A DNA stretch of 12,296 bases from Baffinella frigidus (GCA_026770585.1 MU646331.1:185794-198089); one strand, 5' to 3'. Positions 5,656-12,121 are shown, counted from the first letter of the stretch. Numbers and translations are program-made. Notes: a model not told the origin generated them from the sequence alone.

Positions 5656-5836
5656 TTGGTGGGCCTCATTAAGACGAGCCCGCCTCTCCTTGAGGTTTTG
5701 GTTTAGGTCCTTCAGGTTTTAATTTCGCCCATCATATGCCAACGCCACGCCCTTCCGTAAAAAGTACTTCAGAGAAAGCATTTTTGCTTTCGGATCGCGT
5801 TTAGGATCGCGTTTAGAGAGCTAAGCGGGGTCTCAT

Positions 5837-5860
5837 GTATCGAGAGTAATAAAGAAGAAG
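5837..5860 (+). repeat. GTATCGAGAG repeat with GAA tail
   Basis: GTATCGAGAGTAATAAAGAA continues GAAG. The exact reverse complement (24 nt) occurs at 7405-7428, attached to a long TTC tract. A shorter match, GTATCGAGAGT, follows the solo A terminal repeat at 4420. Confidence 0.5.
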
Positions 5861-5868
5861 ATTTAGGG

Positions 5869-5889
5869 TACAGGAGCACCTCGCACATA
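5869..5889 (+). mobile_element. family A left terminal repeat remnant
   Basis: TACAGGAGCACCTCGCACAT is a diverged A left end (the usual form is TACAGGGGTACCTCGCTCAT), preceded by a TTTAGGG word. No core or right end follows. It is an old or truncated copy. Confidence 0.5.
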
Positions 5890-6001
5890 CAGCGGGTGAA
5901 GGAGGCGCCCCCATCTCTGGAGGGCCGCGTCGGGGCCAGTCTCGCCCTCTCCTTTGGGTTTTAATTTCTCAGGGTTCTCAGTGCGACGGGAATTTACCAA
6001 C

Positions 6002-6047
6002 CCACAAAGTTCGGCATTGGAGCCATTAGATTCAATTCCAACAATGC
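6002..6047 (+). repeat. D repeat copy (shorter)
   Basis: CCACAAAGTTCGGCATTGGA, GCCATTAGATT and CAATTCCAACAATG match 5591-5655 with an internal gap. Confidence 0.5.
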
Positions 6048-6351
6048 CTTTTCGGAATTAATCCGGCAAAGGTGGCGCGGAGAAGCTGCGCTGGGAAGCT
6101 GCTTTCCACGCCGGTGCTTGTCGCGGATGCGTGTGCCGCTGGCGACCCGCGCACAAGACTCCCTCTGTTTTGTGCGGTCCTGGGATTCCATGACCCCGTG
6201 CAGCGCAAAGGCTCCACGCTCCCCTCCCTCCTCGATGACTCTTCTGTGTAGAGCGAGGCCCTCCACGCCGGTGCATGTCGCCAGTTGTATGGGTTGCCGA
6301 GCTTCAAAACTGATGGGTTGCCTTCAACTTGACTCGTCGGGCACACTACTA
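6048..6351. other. no gene recognised; short CCACGCCGGTGC repeat
   Basis: CCACGCCGGTGCTTGTCGC near 6107 and CCACGCCGGTGCATGTCGC near 6264 form a direct repeat. Frames on both strands (6032-6355 on -, 6118-6366 on +) have no recognisable domain. Confidence 0.3.
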
Positions 6352-6706
6352 ACACCTACCCCCTAACCCCTAACCCCTAACCCCTAACCCCTAACCCCTA
6401 ACCTTTGACCCCTAACCCCTAACCCCCAACCCCTAACCCCTAACCCCTAAATCTTAAACCCTAAATCTAGAACCTTAAACCCTAAACCCAAGACCCTAAA
6501 CTCTCAACCCTAAACCCTCAAACCTCAAACATTACACCCTTAACCCCGATCCCTTAACCCTGAACCCTGAACCCTGAACCCTAAACCCTAAACCCCAAAC
6601 CTTAAAACCAAAACCCTGAACCCTAAACTCTAACCCCTAACCCCGTAACCCTTAACCCTAAACCCTGAACCCTGAACCCTAATCCCTAAATGCTCAACCC
6701 TAAACC
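6352..6706 (-). repeat. C-rich interstitial telomere-like block (CCCCTAA / CCCTAAA)
   Basis: Roughly 6354-6447 is nearly pure CCCCTAA with rare variants. From 6447 to 6706 the units are mixed: CCCTAAA, CCCTGAA, CCTTAAA. The G-rich strand is the minus strand, opposite to every other heptamer array in the window. A former chromosome end, an inversion or a break repaired with telomere-like sequence would all give this orientation change. Confidence 0.9.
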
Positions 6707-6759
6707 ACACACTCCAGAGAACACACCCACCTCTTTCAGATGTGCTGGGGTCAGGGACC

Positions 6760-6875
6760 TGCAGGGCTACCTCGCTCATAAGGAACCGCAAACCCTTAGG
6801 ACCCTGCAGTAGGCCTAGCCCCAGTGTGGTCCTGAGGGGGGGGGGCGGCTCTTGTTGTGAGCGAGGTACCCCAGT
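6760..6875 (+). mobile_element. family A element, diverged
   Basis: The left end TGCAGGGCTACCTCGCTCAT and right end TGTGAGCGAGGTACCCCAGT are both mutated at their outer bases. They still bracket AAGGAACCGC, GGACCCTGCAGTAGGCCTAG and a GTGGTCCTGAGG core in the 8017-8137 orientation. The terminal TA is lost on both sides (TG and GT). This is expected of an old immobile copy. Confidence 0.8.
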
Positions 6876-7233
6876 GGTCCTCGGGGGGCGGCTACACCAT
6901 AAAACCCTCATCCGCACATCCCGGAGAACACCCCCCCCCCATGTAGGGGTGCTGTGGTCCGTGGCCTCCGGCATCACACTCCCTGGACATGTGGAGAGGA
7001 ACCAGGGCGGGGAGCACAATTCAATCCGGCGGTAAGTAAAGGGCGGCAGCTCTTTGCCGCGCTTTACCTGGCCCGGGGCGCTCCTACCCACCTCTGTTTG
7101 CCTTAACTCGGGAAGCTGGGCTTGACGGTGTAGACCGTTTTAATGTTCCCTCAATTATCATAGGAGGTGGACACGGGTCAATTAGGGCCCCAACTAAATA
7201 TAACGAGGGCCATAATTCCGTTTGCTATCGTTA
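6876..7233. other. no gene recognised
   Basis: GC-rich in its first 220 bases and more balanced after 7130. It contains a GCGGCAGCTCTTTGCCGC foldback near 7043. No coding or RNA signal found. Confidence 0.3.
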
Positions 7234-7335
7234 TCGAAACCGCCCCCCCCCCTAGGACCGCCATAGGGCCCTAGGCATAGCCCTACTGTAGGGTCCTAGG
7301 GGGGGGCGATTTCTTATGAGCGAGGTACCCCTGTA
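7234..7335 (-). mobile_element. family A element with decayed left end
   Basis: AAACCGCCCC, CCTAGGACCGCCATAGGGCC, CTAGGCATAGCCCTACTGTA and the intact right end TTATGAGCGAGGTACCCCTG plus TA form an A copy in inverted core orientation. The left terminal repeat (upstream TATCGTTATCG) only faintly resembles CTCGCTCATAAG and lacks the GGTACC block. Confidence 0.75.
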
Positions 7336-7375
7336 GGCCGCGGCCTCCAACGACGAAAAGTCCAAGATGCGGGGG

Positions 7376-7428
7376 TTCTTCTTCTTCTTCTTCTTCTTCT
7401 TCTTCTTCTTCTTTATTACTCTCGATAC
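7376..7428 (+). repeat. TTC microsatellite joined to CTTTATTACTCTCGATAC
   Basis: About twelve uninterrupted TTC units run from 7376 to 7412, followed by the reverse complement of the 5837-5860 repeat. On the minus strand this reads GTATCGAGAGTAATAAAG plus a GAA tail. That is compatible with a short sequence carrying a simple-repeat tail, or a microsatellite that seeded from it. The poly-Glu frame it produces is an artefact. Confidence 0.75.
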
Positions 7429-7516
7429 AGGTCCTAATTGAGGCCCTTGAGCCTTGAGTTGAGTGATACAAAAGTCTATGAGCCTTAATAAACTGGCTCT
7501 CCTCAGAGATAAGAGC

Positions 7517-7625
7517 TATCCCTTAAGTGGCCAGTAGGCGCATACGCCCTACCGTAGGGCCCTAGCTAGGACCTGCTTAGGACCTGTTGGGGGTCCAATT
7601 TGACCTCCTGGCCATTTAAGGGATA
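7517..7625 (+). mobile_element. family B foldback element, copy 3
   Basis: It begins TATCCCTTAAGTGGCCAGTA and ends CTGGCCATTTAAGGGATA. The core CCGTAGGGCCCTAG carries an extra CTAG (CCCTAGCTAGGACC) that makes it 109 bp. The central GGGGGTCCAATTTGACCTCC palindrome has decayed slightly. Confidence 0.88.
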
Positions 7626-7725
7626 ATGGCTCCAGCGGGGGGTTCTTCTCTGGAGAAGTAGCAAACCTACTGAACCAAAGCCTCGAGGACTTGGCGGGAG
7701 GCAGTGGACACTGCCCTCCAGGCGG

Positions 7726-7775
7726 TGGTTCAGGAGAGCGCGTCGTCAAATGGTTCAGGATAGCGCGTCGTCAGC
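7726..7775 (+). repeat. 25-bp tandem duplication
   Basis: TGGTTCAGGAGAGCGCGTCG plus TCAAA is followed by TGGTTCAGGATAGCGCGTCG plus TCAGC: two head-to-tail units with three differences. A short hairpin, GGCAGTG-GA-CACTGCC, precedes them at 7700-7715. Confidence 0.6.
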
Positions 7776-7837
7776 AGAAGGACGGCGGGTGGTGTCGAGC
7801 CTACCGCTTGTTTGCCTTGCCCTTCCCCCCTGGGGTT

Positions 7838-7880
7838 TAGGGTTCAGGGTTCAGGGTTCAGGGTTCAGGGTTCAGGATTT
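7838..7880 (+). repeat. TTCAGGG heptamer run
   Basis: Five TTCAGGG units and degenerate neighbours, the same variant as at 4178-4235. It leads into the GC-rich satellite that starts near 7950. Confidence 0.8.
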
Positions 7881-8016
7881 GGGGGCGAGGGTTGGGGGTT
7901 TGGGGATGAGGGTTTGGGTTCAGGGTTGAGGGGTTAGGGTTGAGGGTCAACCTCCCCGCGCGAGGGTTGCTGAGTGGCGGATGGCGCGTAGGGCTTCGGG
8001 TTTGGGGATGAGGGGT

Positions 8017-8137
8017 TACAGGGGTACCTCGCTCATAAGAAACCGCCCACCCCTAGGACCCTACAGTAGGGCTATGCCTAGGGCCCTATGGTGGTCCTAG
8101 GGGGGGGGCGGTTTCTTATGAGCGAGGTACCCCTGTA
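8017..8137 (+). mobile_element. family A element, best-preserved copy
   Basis: The 32-bp terminal repeats are perfect: TACAGGGGTACCTCGCTCAT then AAGAAACCGCCC on the left, and the exact complement at 8106-8137. The core reads CCTAGGACCCTACAGTAGGG, CTATGCCTAGGGCCC and TATGGTGGTCCTAGG. TA at both ends is the presumed target duplication: removing 8019-8137 leaves GGGGTTAGGGTTAAGGG. With no coding capacity it is a non-autonomous (MITE-like) element, most like Tc1/mariner relatives by TA target and CAG start. The transposase that moved it is not in this window. Confidence 0.92.
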
Positions 8138-8258
8138 GGGTTAAGGGTTGGGGGGTTGGGGTTGACCCGCCCCCTTCCTCCCGCGTGCAAGGCTTGCTGA
8201 GTGTCAGATGGCGGGGTTTAGGATTTGGGGTTCAGGGTTTAGAGTTCACGGTACATGG

Positions 8259-8363
8259 TATCCCTTAAGTCGCCATGCGGTCAAATTTGACCGCAAAGAG
8301 ATCGTAGGCAGGTCCTAGGGCCCTACGCTAGGGCGTATAAGACTACTGGGCACTTAAGGGATA
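8259..8363 (-). mobile_element. family B foldback element, copy 4 (inverted)
   Basis: It begins TATCCCTTAAGTCGCCATGC and ends CTGGGCACTTAAGGGATA. The GGTCAAATTTGACCGC palindrome lies to the left and GGTCCTAGGGCCCTACGCTA to the right, the reverse of copies 1-3. Excising it leaves GGTAGGGTTTAGGG. It interrupts the 103-bp satellite. Confidence 0.88.
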
Positions 8364-8399
8364 GGGTTTAGGGCTCATCCTTCCTCTCTCGCGCGAGGG

Positions 8400-8700
8400 T
8401 GGCTGAATGGCGGATGGCGGTTCAGGGTTTAGGGTTTGGAGATGAGGGGTTAGGGATAGATTGCAAGGTTTGGGGTGAACCTCTCCCCTTCCTCCCCCGC
8501 GCGATGGCTCGTAGGGTTCAGACTTTCAGGATGCGGGGTGAGGGATTAGGGTGTAGGCTGTAGGGTTTAGGGTGTAGGGTTTAGGGTCGACCCCCACGCG
8601 CGAGGGTCGCTGAGTGGCGGATGGCGCGTAGGGTGTAGGGTTTCGGAACGAGGGTTTAGGGATTAGGGTATAGGGTTTAGGGCTGACCCTTCCTCCCGCG
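8400..8700 (+). repeat. TTTAGGG / TGTAGGG linkers inside satellite
   Basis: Short runs of TTTAGGG, TGTAGGG and GATTAGGG (for example 8536-8590, 8636-8680) separate the GC-rich satellite modules, so each unit is part telomere-like and part GC-rich. Confidence 0.65.
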
Positions 8701-8721
8701 CGCGAGGGTTGCCGAGTGACG

Positions 8722-9080
8722 GATGGTGCGCCGCCGGAGCGCTACCGCCCGCATCAGCGCAGCCTGCATGAGGAATTAGGTCACGACCCCTCGGTAAGGG
8801 GGTCACGTACTAAGGGGGTCACGACCCCCTGCAGAGTACTGTCACGCCCGGAATGAGTACCGGCCTCTGAGCGACCTCGCGGGCGGTACAAAAAGTTACT
8901 ACCGGCACGTCTCCAAGACACACTCGAAACGGCACAGGCCCGTACGTGGGTTGCTGCGTGGCGGATGGTGCGCCGCCGGAGCGCTACCGCCCGCATCAGC
9001 GCCGCCTGCGTTTGGGGTTACTGTTGAGGGTAGGGTGGCGGTAATGGTCAAATTATCGCCCGCATCAGCGCAGCCTGCAT
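8722..9080 (+). repeat. GC-rich repeat of about 46 bp, two full copies and one partial
   Basis: GGATGGTGCGCCGCCGGAGC then GCTACCGCCCGCATCAGCGC plus AGCCTGC at 8722-8768 recurs at 8964-9009 with one change, and its right end CGCCCGCATCAGCGCAGCCT recurs near 9057-9080. Copies 1 and 2 each follow a satellite module. A unique segment (8769-8940) with three GGTCACG words lies between them. Confidence 0.7.
8769..8940. other. unique insert with GGGGGTCACG words; no gene
   Basis: AAGGGGGTCACG appears at about 8797 and 8812 and GGTCACGACCCC at about 8779 and 8817, giving local inverted pairing. The rest shows no repeat or coding signal. It explains why the satellite spacing jumps to 242 here. Confidence 0.4.
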
Positions 9081-9117
9081 AGAGAGAGGAGGGTCAGCCC
9101 CATGCGGGTGAAGGTGT

Positions 9118-9293
9118 CCTCTCTCTCACACCCACACACCCACACACCCACTCTCTCTCTCAACCCTCTCGCTCGCTCCCATCTTCTCCCGCCCTCTCGT
9201 CCTCGCCCTCTCTCACCCTCTCTCTACCTCTCCCTCCCTCTCCCTCCCTCTCCCTCCCTTTCCCTCCCTCTCCCTCCCTCTCCCTCCGTCCTG
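9118..9293 (+). repeat. pyrimidine tract with TCCCTCCC units
   Basis: Starts with CT and CACACC simple repeats, then becomes a nearly pure C/T strand with at least six CCCTCTCC / TCCCTCCC units (9225-9285). The minus strand is a polypurine tract. The Ser/Pro/Leu-rich frame through it is not a gene. Confidence 0.85.
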
Positions 9294-9301
9294 CAGGCTC
9301 C

Positions 9302-9402
9302 TACACAGGTACCTCGCAAAAAAGGACACGCGCCGCCCTAGGGTGCTACCGTAGGCCCACGCATAGGAGCACAGGCCCACCCTAGGGGCGATGCGTGTCC
9401 TT
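9302..9402. mobile_element. family F foldback element, diverged relative of A
   Basis: The left end TACACAGGTACCTCGC resembles the A terminus. AAGGACACGC (9322-9331) pairs with GCGTGTCCTT (9393-9402), and CGCCGCCCTAGGG faces CCCTAGGGGCG further in. The core is GTGCTACCGTAGGCCCACGC. A recognisable right outer end is lacking. The same core recurs inverted at 9478-9530. Confidence 0.55.
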
Positions 9403-9477
9403 GTTAAGCCTTGTTAAGGAGGGCCTGCTGGCTTCGGTCGGGAGAGCGAGCGCTTACTGTTGCAACGCCCGCAGCGT

Positions 9478-9530
9478 CCCTAGGGTGGTCCTGTGCTCCT
9501 ATGCTTGGGCCTACGGTAGGACCCTAGGGG
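9478..9530. repeat. inverted copy of family F core
   Basis: CCCTAGGGTGGTCCTGTGCT, CCTATGCTTGGGCCTACGGT and AGGACCCTAGGGG are the reverse complement of 9336-9387 with about five differences. A 90-bp unrelated spacer separates the two arms. No outer terminal repeats are visible. Confidence 0.65.
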
Positions 9531-9768
9531 CGGCGCTGTATGAGTCTTCAGGAGTCTGAGGAGTAGGGGGGCGATCTGTTCACTCGGGGCGACGGGGGGG
9601 GCGACTGCTGGGTATCCACACGGGTGTCTCGAGTGCACGGACCCGCACTGTAGGGGCCTCACGGGGGATGGAGGAGGGGAGGTGCCCTCCTTCCATAGGA
9701 GCAGGAGAGGGACATGCGGAGGAGGAGGGGAGGGCAAGGAGGAAGACGCCCACCATCCTGTAGGCTCC

Positions 9769-9790
9769 TACACGGGTCCCGCACTCATAA
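9769..9790 (+). mobile_element. A-like terminal repeat variant
   Basis: TACACGGGTCCCGCACTCAT plus AA aligns with the A left end TACAGGGGTACCTCGCTCAT plus AA. It follows GCAGGCTCC-like sequence also seen at 9292 and, interrupted by element G, at 9871-10030. No matching right end found. Confidence 0.45.
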
Positions 9791-9879
9791 AGCCCCGAGC
9801 CAGCAGGCACCCCATCGCCCCGAGCGATGGGGGTGTCTCTAGGAGCCTTCAAGAGGGGGACGCCCCCCCCCATCCTGCA

Positions 9880-10029
9880 GGATCTCATATGGAAACACTT
9901 ATAATTTACAAACTGGATTTCAATCAAAATTACTACACGTTTGCTTTAGTACGACTAGTAAAGATCGTTCTGTGTGGTGAATTTCATTGAATCCAGTTTG
10001 TAAATTATGAGTGTTTGCGTATGAGATCC
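9880..10029. mobile_element. element G: AT-rich foldback insertion with 45-bp inverted repeats
   Basis: The left arm (9880-9924) begins GGATCTCATATGGAAACACT. The right arm (9986-10029) ends ATGAGATCC. They are inverted repeats with three mismatches and one 1-nt gap. The AT-rich interior contrasts sharply with GC-rich flanks. The flanking pair CATCCTGCAG and CCTACACGGGTCCCGCACTC corresponds to contiguous sequence at 9756-9786, so the insertion point is defined by a paralogous empty site. A 4-bp GATC target duplication fits exactly. No protein is encoded. Confidence 0.85.
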
Positions 10030-10050
10030 TACACGGGTCCCGCACTCAGA
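10030..10050 (+). mobile_element. A-like terminal repeat variant, interrupted unit
   Basis: TACACGGGTCCCGCACTCAG repeats 9769-9788 with one change. It is the right-hand remainder of the unit split by element G. Confidence 0.45.
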
Positions 10051-10053
10051 AGG

Positions 10054-10112
10054 GGCACCTGTTGGCTCGGGGCGACGGGGGTGTCGCATGCGAGTCTCTC
10101 TTCATCCATGTT
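10054..10112 (+). repeat. 59-bp direct repeat, copy 1
   Basis: CCTGTTGGCTCGGGGCGACG, GGGGTGTCGC and GCGAGTCTCTCTTCATCCAT are repeated at 10237-10294 with few differences. A partial relative in the opposite strand sense lies near 9794-9830 (CCCCGAGCCAGCAGG). Confidence 0.7.
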
Positions 10113-10236
10113 GATCTCCCATTCTCACGTTGCCACACTCGATGTGCGGTGCAAATCCGCCGACGTTTCCACACCAACTAGCCCGGGCCCACCCAATTTG
10201 TGAGATAAAATAGACTGGGAGAGAGAGCTAGGGGAA
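10113..10236. other. nothing recognised
   Basis: Balanced-composition spacer between the two copies of the 59-bp repeat. No coding, RNA or element signal. Confidence 0.3.
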
Positions 10237-10294
10237 GCGCCTGTTGGCTCGGGGCGACGGGGGTGTCGCGCGCGAGTCTCTCTTCCTCCATGTT
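10237..10294 (+). repeat. 59-bp direct repeat, copy 2
   Basis: CGCCTGTTGGCTCGGGGCGA through TCTTCCTCCATGTT, about 90% identical to 10054-10112. Confidence 0.7.
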
Positions 10295-10298
10295 CACC

Positions 10299-10485
10299 GC
10301 CCTGTCGATCGCCACTTGTGCACTTGCCTCCTGGTGAGGAGAGAGGGGGGGGGGAGGGTCAGCGTTTGCTACTCTCTCGCTCCTCTCCCTCTCTTTCTCT
10401 CTCTCCCCCCCCCCCCCCGCGGGTCAGAGCCCTGTCGATGGGTACTTGCTCACTCGCCTCCTGCAGCGGCGGGGGAGGGGGGGTC
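10299..10485 (+). repeat. diverged tandem repeat of about 130 bp with purine and pyrimidine runs
   Basis: GCCCTGTCGATCGCCACTTG, GCCTCCTG, a G-rich run and GGGTCAG (10302-10361) recur as GCCCTGTCGATGGGTACTTG, GCCTCCTG, G-run and GGGTCAG (10428-10485). A C/T tract ending in about 14 C lies between them (10374-10418). Confidence 0.6.
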
Positions 10486-10487
10486 AG

Positions 10488-10570
10488 TTTGGGGTTTAAG
10501 GTTTAAGGTTTAGGGTTTAGGGTTTAGGGTTTAGGGTTTAGGGTTTAGGGTTTAGGATTGAGGGTTTAGC
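10488..10570 (+). repeat. TTTAGGG interstitial telomere-like array
   Basis: Seven or so perfect TTTAGGG units (about 10508-10556) flanked by TTTAAGG and TTGAGGG variants. This is the purest copy of the canonical heptamer in the window and the main evidence for the telomere type. Confidence 0.92.
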
Positions 10571-10670
10571 ACGGGGCCCTCAAACAGCCCAAATAGACTG
10601 AAACAGGGATATGAAACGACGGTCGCAAGGCGCTTTCTGGGGTGTGTTGTGGGGTCAGAGCAAGAGTCAA

Positions 10671-11043
10671 GGGGGTTTCTGGTTTCTGGTTTCTGGTTTA
10701 TGGTTTGTGGTTTGTGGTTTATGGCTTATTGCTTATGGTTTCTGGTTCATGGTTTATGGCTTATGGCTTATGGTTCATGGTTCACGGTTTATGGTTTATA
10801 GTTTATGGTGTATGGTGTGTGGTGTGTGGTGTATGGTGTAAGGTGTATGGTGTATCTTGTATGGTGTATAGTGTATGGTGTATGGTGTATGGTGTATGGT
10901 GTATGGTGTATGGTGTATGGTGTATGGTGTATGTTGTATGTTGTATGTTGTATGTTGTATGTTGTATGGTGTATGGTGTATGGTGTATGGTGTATGGTGT
11001 ATGGTGTATGGTGTATGGTGTATGGTGTATGGTGTATGGTTGA
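10671..11043 (+). repeat. TTTATGG then TGTATGG heptamer satellite
   Basis: 10675-10805 holds TTTCTGG, TTTATGG, TTTGTGG and CTTATGG variants. From about 10805 the array is almost pure TGTATGG, with a block of about five TGTATGT units at 10928-10962. Because three heptamers equal 21 nt, all frames stay open and produce Val-Tyr-Gly-Val-Trp-Cys-type repeats on + and His-Thr-Pro-Tyr-type repeats on -. These are not proteins. Confidence 0.92.
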
Positions 11044-11108
11044 GGGTGTCGGGCGTACCAGGCGCTTTCGCAGGTGACGCAACTCCCCCTTGAGGTGCGT
11101 CAACCTGT

Positions 11109-11470
11109 TGTTTGGGATTTTGGGTTTTGGGGTTTGGGGTTTGATGGGGTTTGGGATTTTTGATTTGGGGTTTGGGGTGTGGGGTTTTGGGTTTTAGGGG
11201 TTTTGGGTTTTGGGTTTTGGGTTTTGGGTTTTGGGTTTATGGTTTCGAGTTTCGGGTTTTGGGTTTTGGGTCTTGGGTTTCGGGTTTCGGGTTTATAGTT
11301 TATGGTTTATGGTTTGGGGTTTGGGGTTTGGGGTTTCGAGTTTGGGGTTTCAGGTTTGGGGTTTGGGGTTTGGGGTCTGGGGTTTATGGTTTATGGTTAA
11401 TGGTTTCGGGTTTATGGTTTGGGGTTTGGGGTTTCAGGTTTCGGGTTTCGGGTTTCGGGTTTCGGGTCTG
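11109..11470 (+). repeat. TTTGGGG / TTTTGGG / TTTCGGG heptamer array
   Basis: Successive sub-blocks: TTTGGGG (11130-11185), TTTTGGG (about 11200-11240), TTTCGGG with TTTATGG (11240-11310), TTTGGGG (11315-11370), TTTATGG (11380-11420) and TTTCGGG (11435-11467). The 7-nt spacing is kept across variant changes. Frames encoding Gly/Phe/Trp-rich peptides here are artefacts. Confidence 0.9.
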
Positions 11471-11519
11471 GAACCTGTTCCGTGTCGCAGTCGGAGGGCC
11501 CCGCGGGGATCGGGCCTGG

Positions 11520-11695
11520 TTTGGGGTTTAGGGTTTGAGGTTTAGGGTTTAGGGATTAGGCATTAGGGATTGGGGTTTAGGGTTTAGGGTTTAGGGTTTA
11601 GGGTTTAGGGTGTAGGGTTTATGGTTTAGGGTTTATGGTTGAAGGTTCAGGGTTTAGGGTGTCCGTATTAGGGATCAGCGTTCATAGTTTAGGAG
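11520..11695 (+). repeat. TTTAGGG array, canonical with variants
   Basis: Includes five or more consecutive TTTAGGG units near 11574-11610, with TGTAGGG, TTTATGG and ATTAGGG variants on either side. Confidence 0.9.
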
Positions 11696-11825
11696 CGTCG
11701 TTGTACCGGCCCGTACGAGTCCGAGGCGGGGCCGGAGAGGTGGCGGCGGAAGGTGGGGGCTGCTTCGGGGAAGGTGTCCCCTGACGGCCCCCCGAATGCT
11801 GCTGGGATGTCGCCTCGATCCTGGA
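11696..11825. other. GC-rich unique segment; no gene
   Basis: A non-periodic GC-rich stretch between heptamer arrays. No coding or RNA signal found. Confidence 0.35.
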
Positions 11826-12010
11826 GGGGTTATGGGTGTTTGGAGTGAGGGTTTTGGGATCGGGGTTGGGGGTTGGGGGTTAGGGGTTTGGGGTTTGGTG
11901 GCTCGGAGAGACGGGTGAGGGTTCAGGGGTTAGGGGTTCAGGCAGGCGGTATAGGGTATTGGGTTTAGGGTTTGGTAACGAAGAAATGGTTGGTTTAGGG
12001 GGATGAAGGA
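11826..12010 (+). repeat. degenerate TTNGGGG / TTTAGGG heptamers
   Basis: Words such as TTGGGGG, TTAGGGG, TTTGGGG and TTCAGGGG in loose 7- to 8-nt spacing, interrupted by GC-rich inserts. The minus-strand Pro/Thr-rich frame here is a repeat artefact. Confidence 0.7.
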
Positions 12011-12040
12011 GGCGAGAGGGAAGAAATTGAGGGTTGAGGG

Positions 12041-12121
12041 TCTGACCCCGTCGACCCCAGGGTGTAGGGTGCAGGGTGCAGTGTGTCGGGTGTCGGGTGG
12101 AGACTGACCCCGTCGACCCCA
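12041..12121 (+). repeat. direct repeat CTGACCCCGTCGACCCCA
   Basis: CTGACCCCGTCGACCCCA at about 12042 and again at about 12104, separated by TGTAGGG, TGCAGGG and TGTCGGG heptamer variants. Confidence 0.65.

Larger units (their letters stand above)
7950..8768 (+). repeat. about 103-bp satellite with heptamer linkers
   Basis: A GC-rich module (GCGCGAGGGTTGCTGAGTGG then CGGATGGCGCG) recurs with TGAGTGGCGG-type words starting at 7971, 8198, 8404, 8611 and 8713, and a shortened unit near 8500 (CCGCGCGATGGC). Between modules lie TTTAGGG/TTTGGGG heptamers. Raw spacings are 227, 206, 207 and 102. Subtracting the A insertion (119 net) and B insertion (103 net) gives 108, 103, 207 (two units) and 102. 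This is a tandem satellite with a unit near 103 bp, interrupted by two elements. Confidence 0.75.

Noticed and set aside
6742-7035. Frames containing an RGTSLIR-like peptide (also on minus near 4395-4430 and 4640-4660)
   Set aside because: The peptide is the translation of the family A terminal repeat. Its recurrence reflects the element, not a protein domain, and it could mislead automated gene calls.
7283-7471. Minus-strand frame with poly-glutamate
   Set aside because: It is the TTC microsatellite read as GAA codons, overlapping an A element.
10642-11103. Long open frames with Val-Tyr-Gly-Val-Trp-Cys or His-Thr-Pro-Tyr repeats
   Set aside because: A 7-nt repeat free of stop codons is open in several frames on both strands; the proteins are by-products of TGTATGG.
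11151-11545. Gly/Phe/Trp-rich frames of 111-126 codons
   Set aside because: Same cause: TTTGGGG/TTTTGGG heptamers read in overlapping frames.
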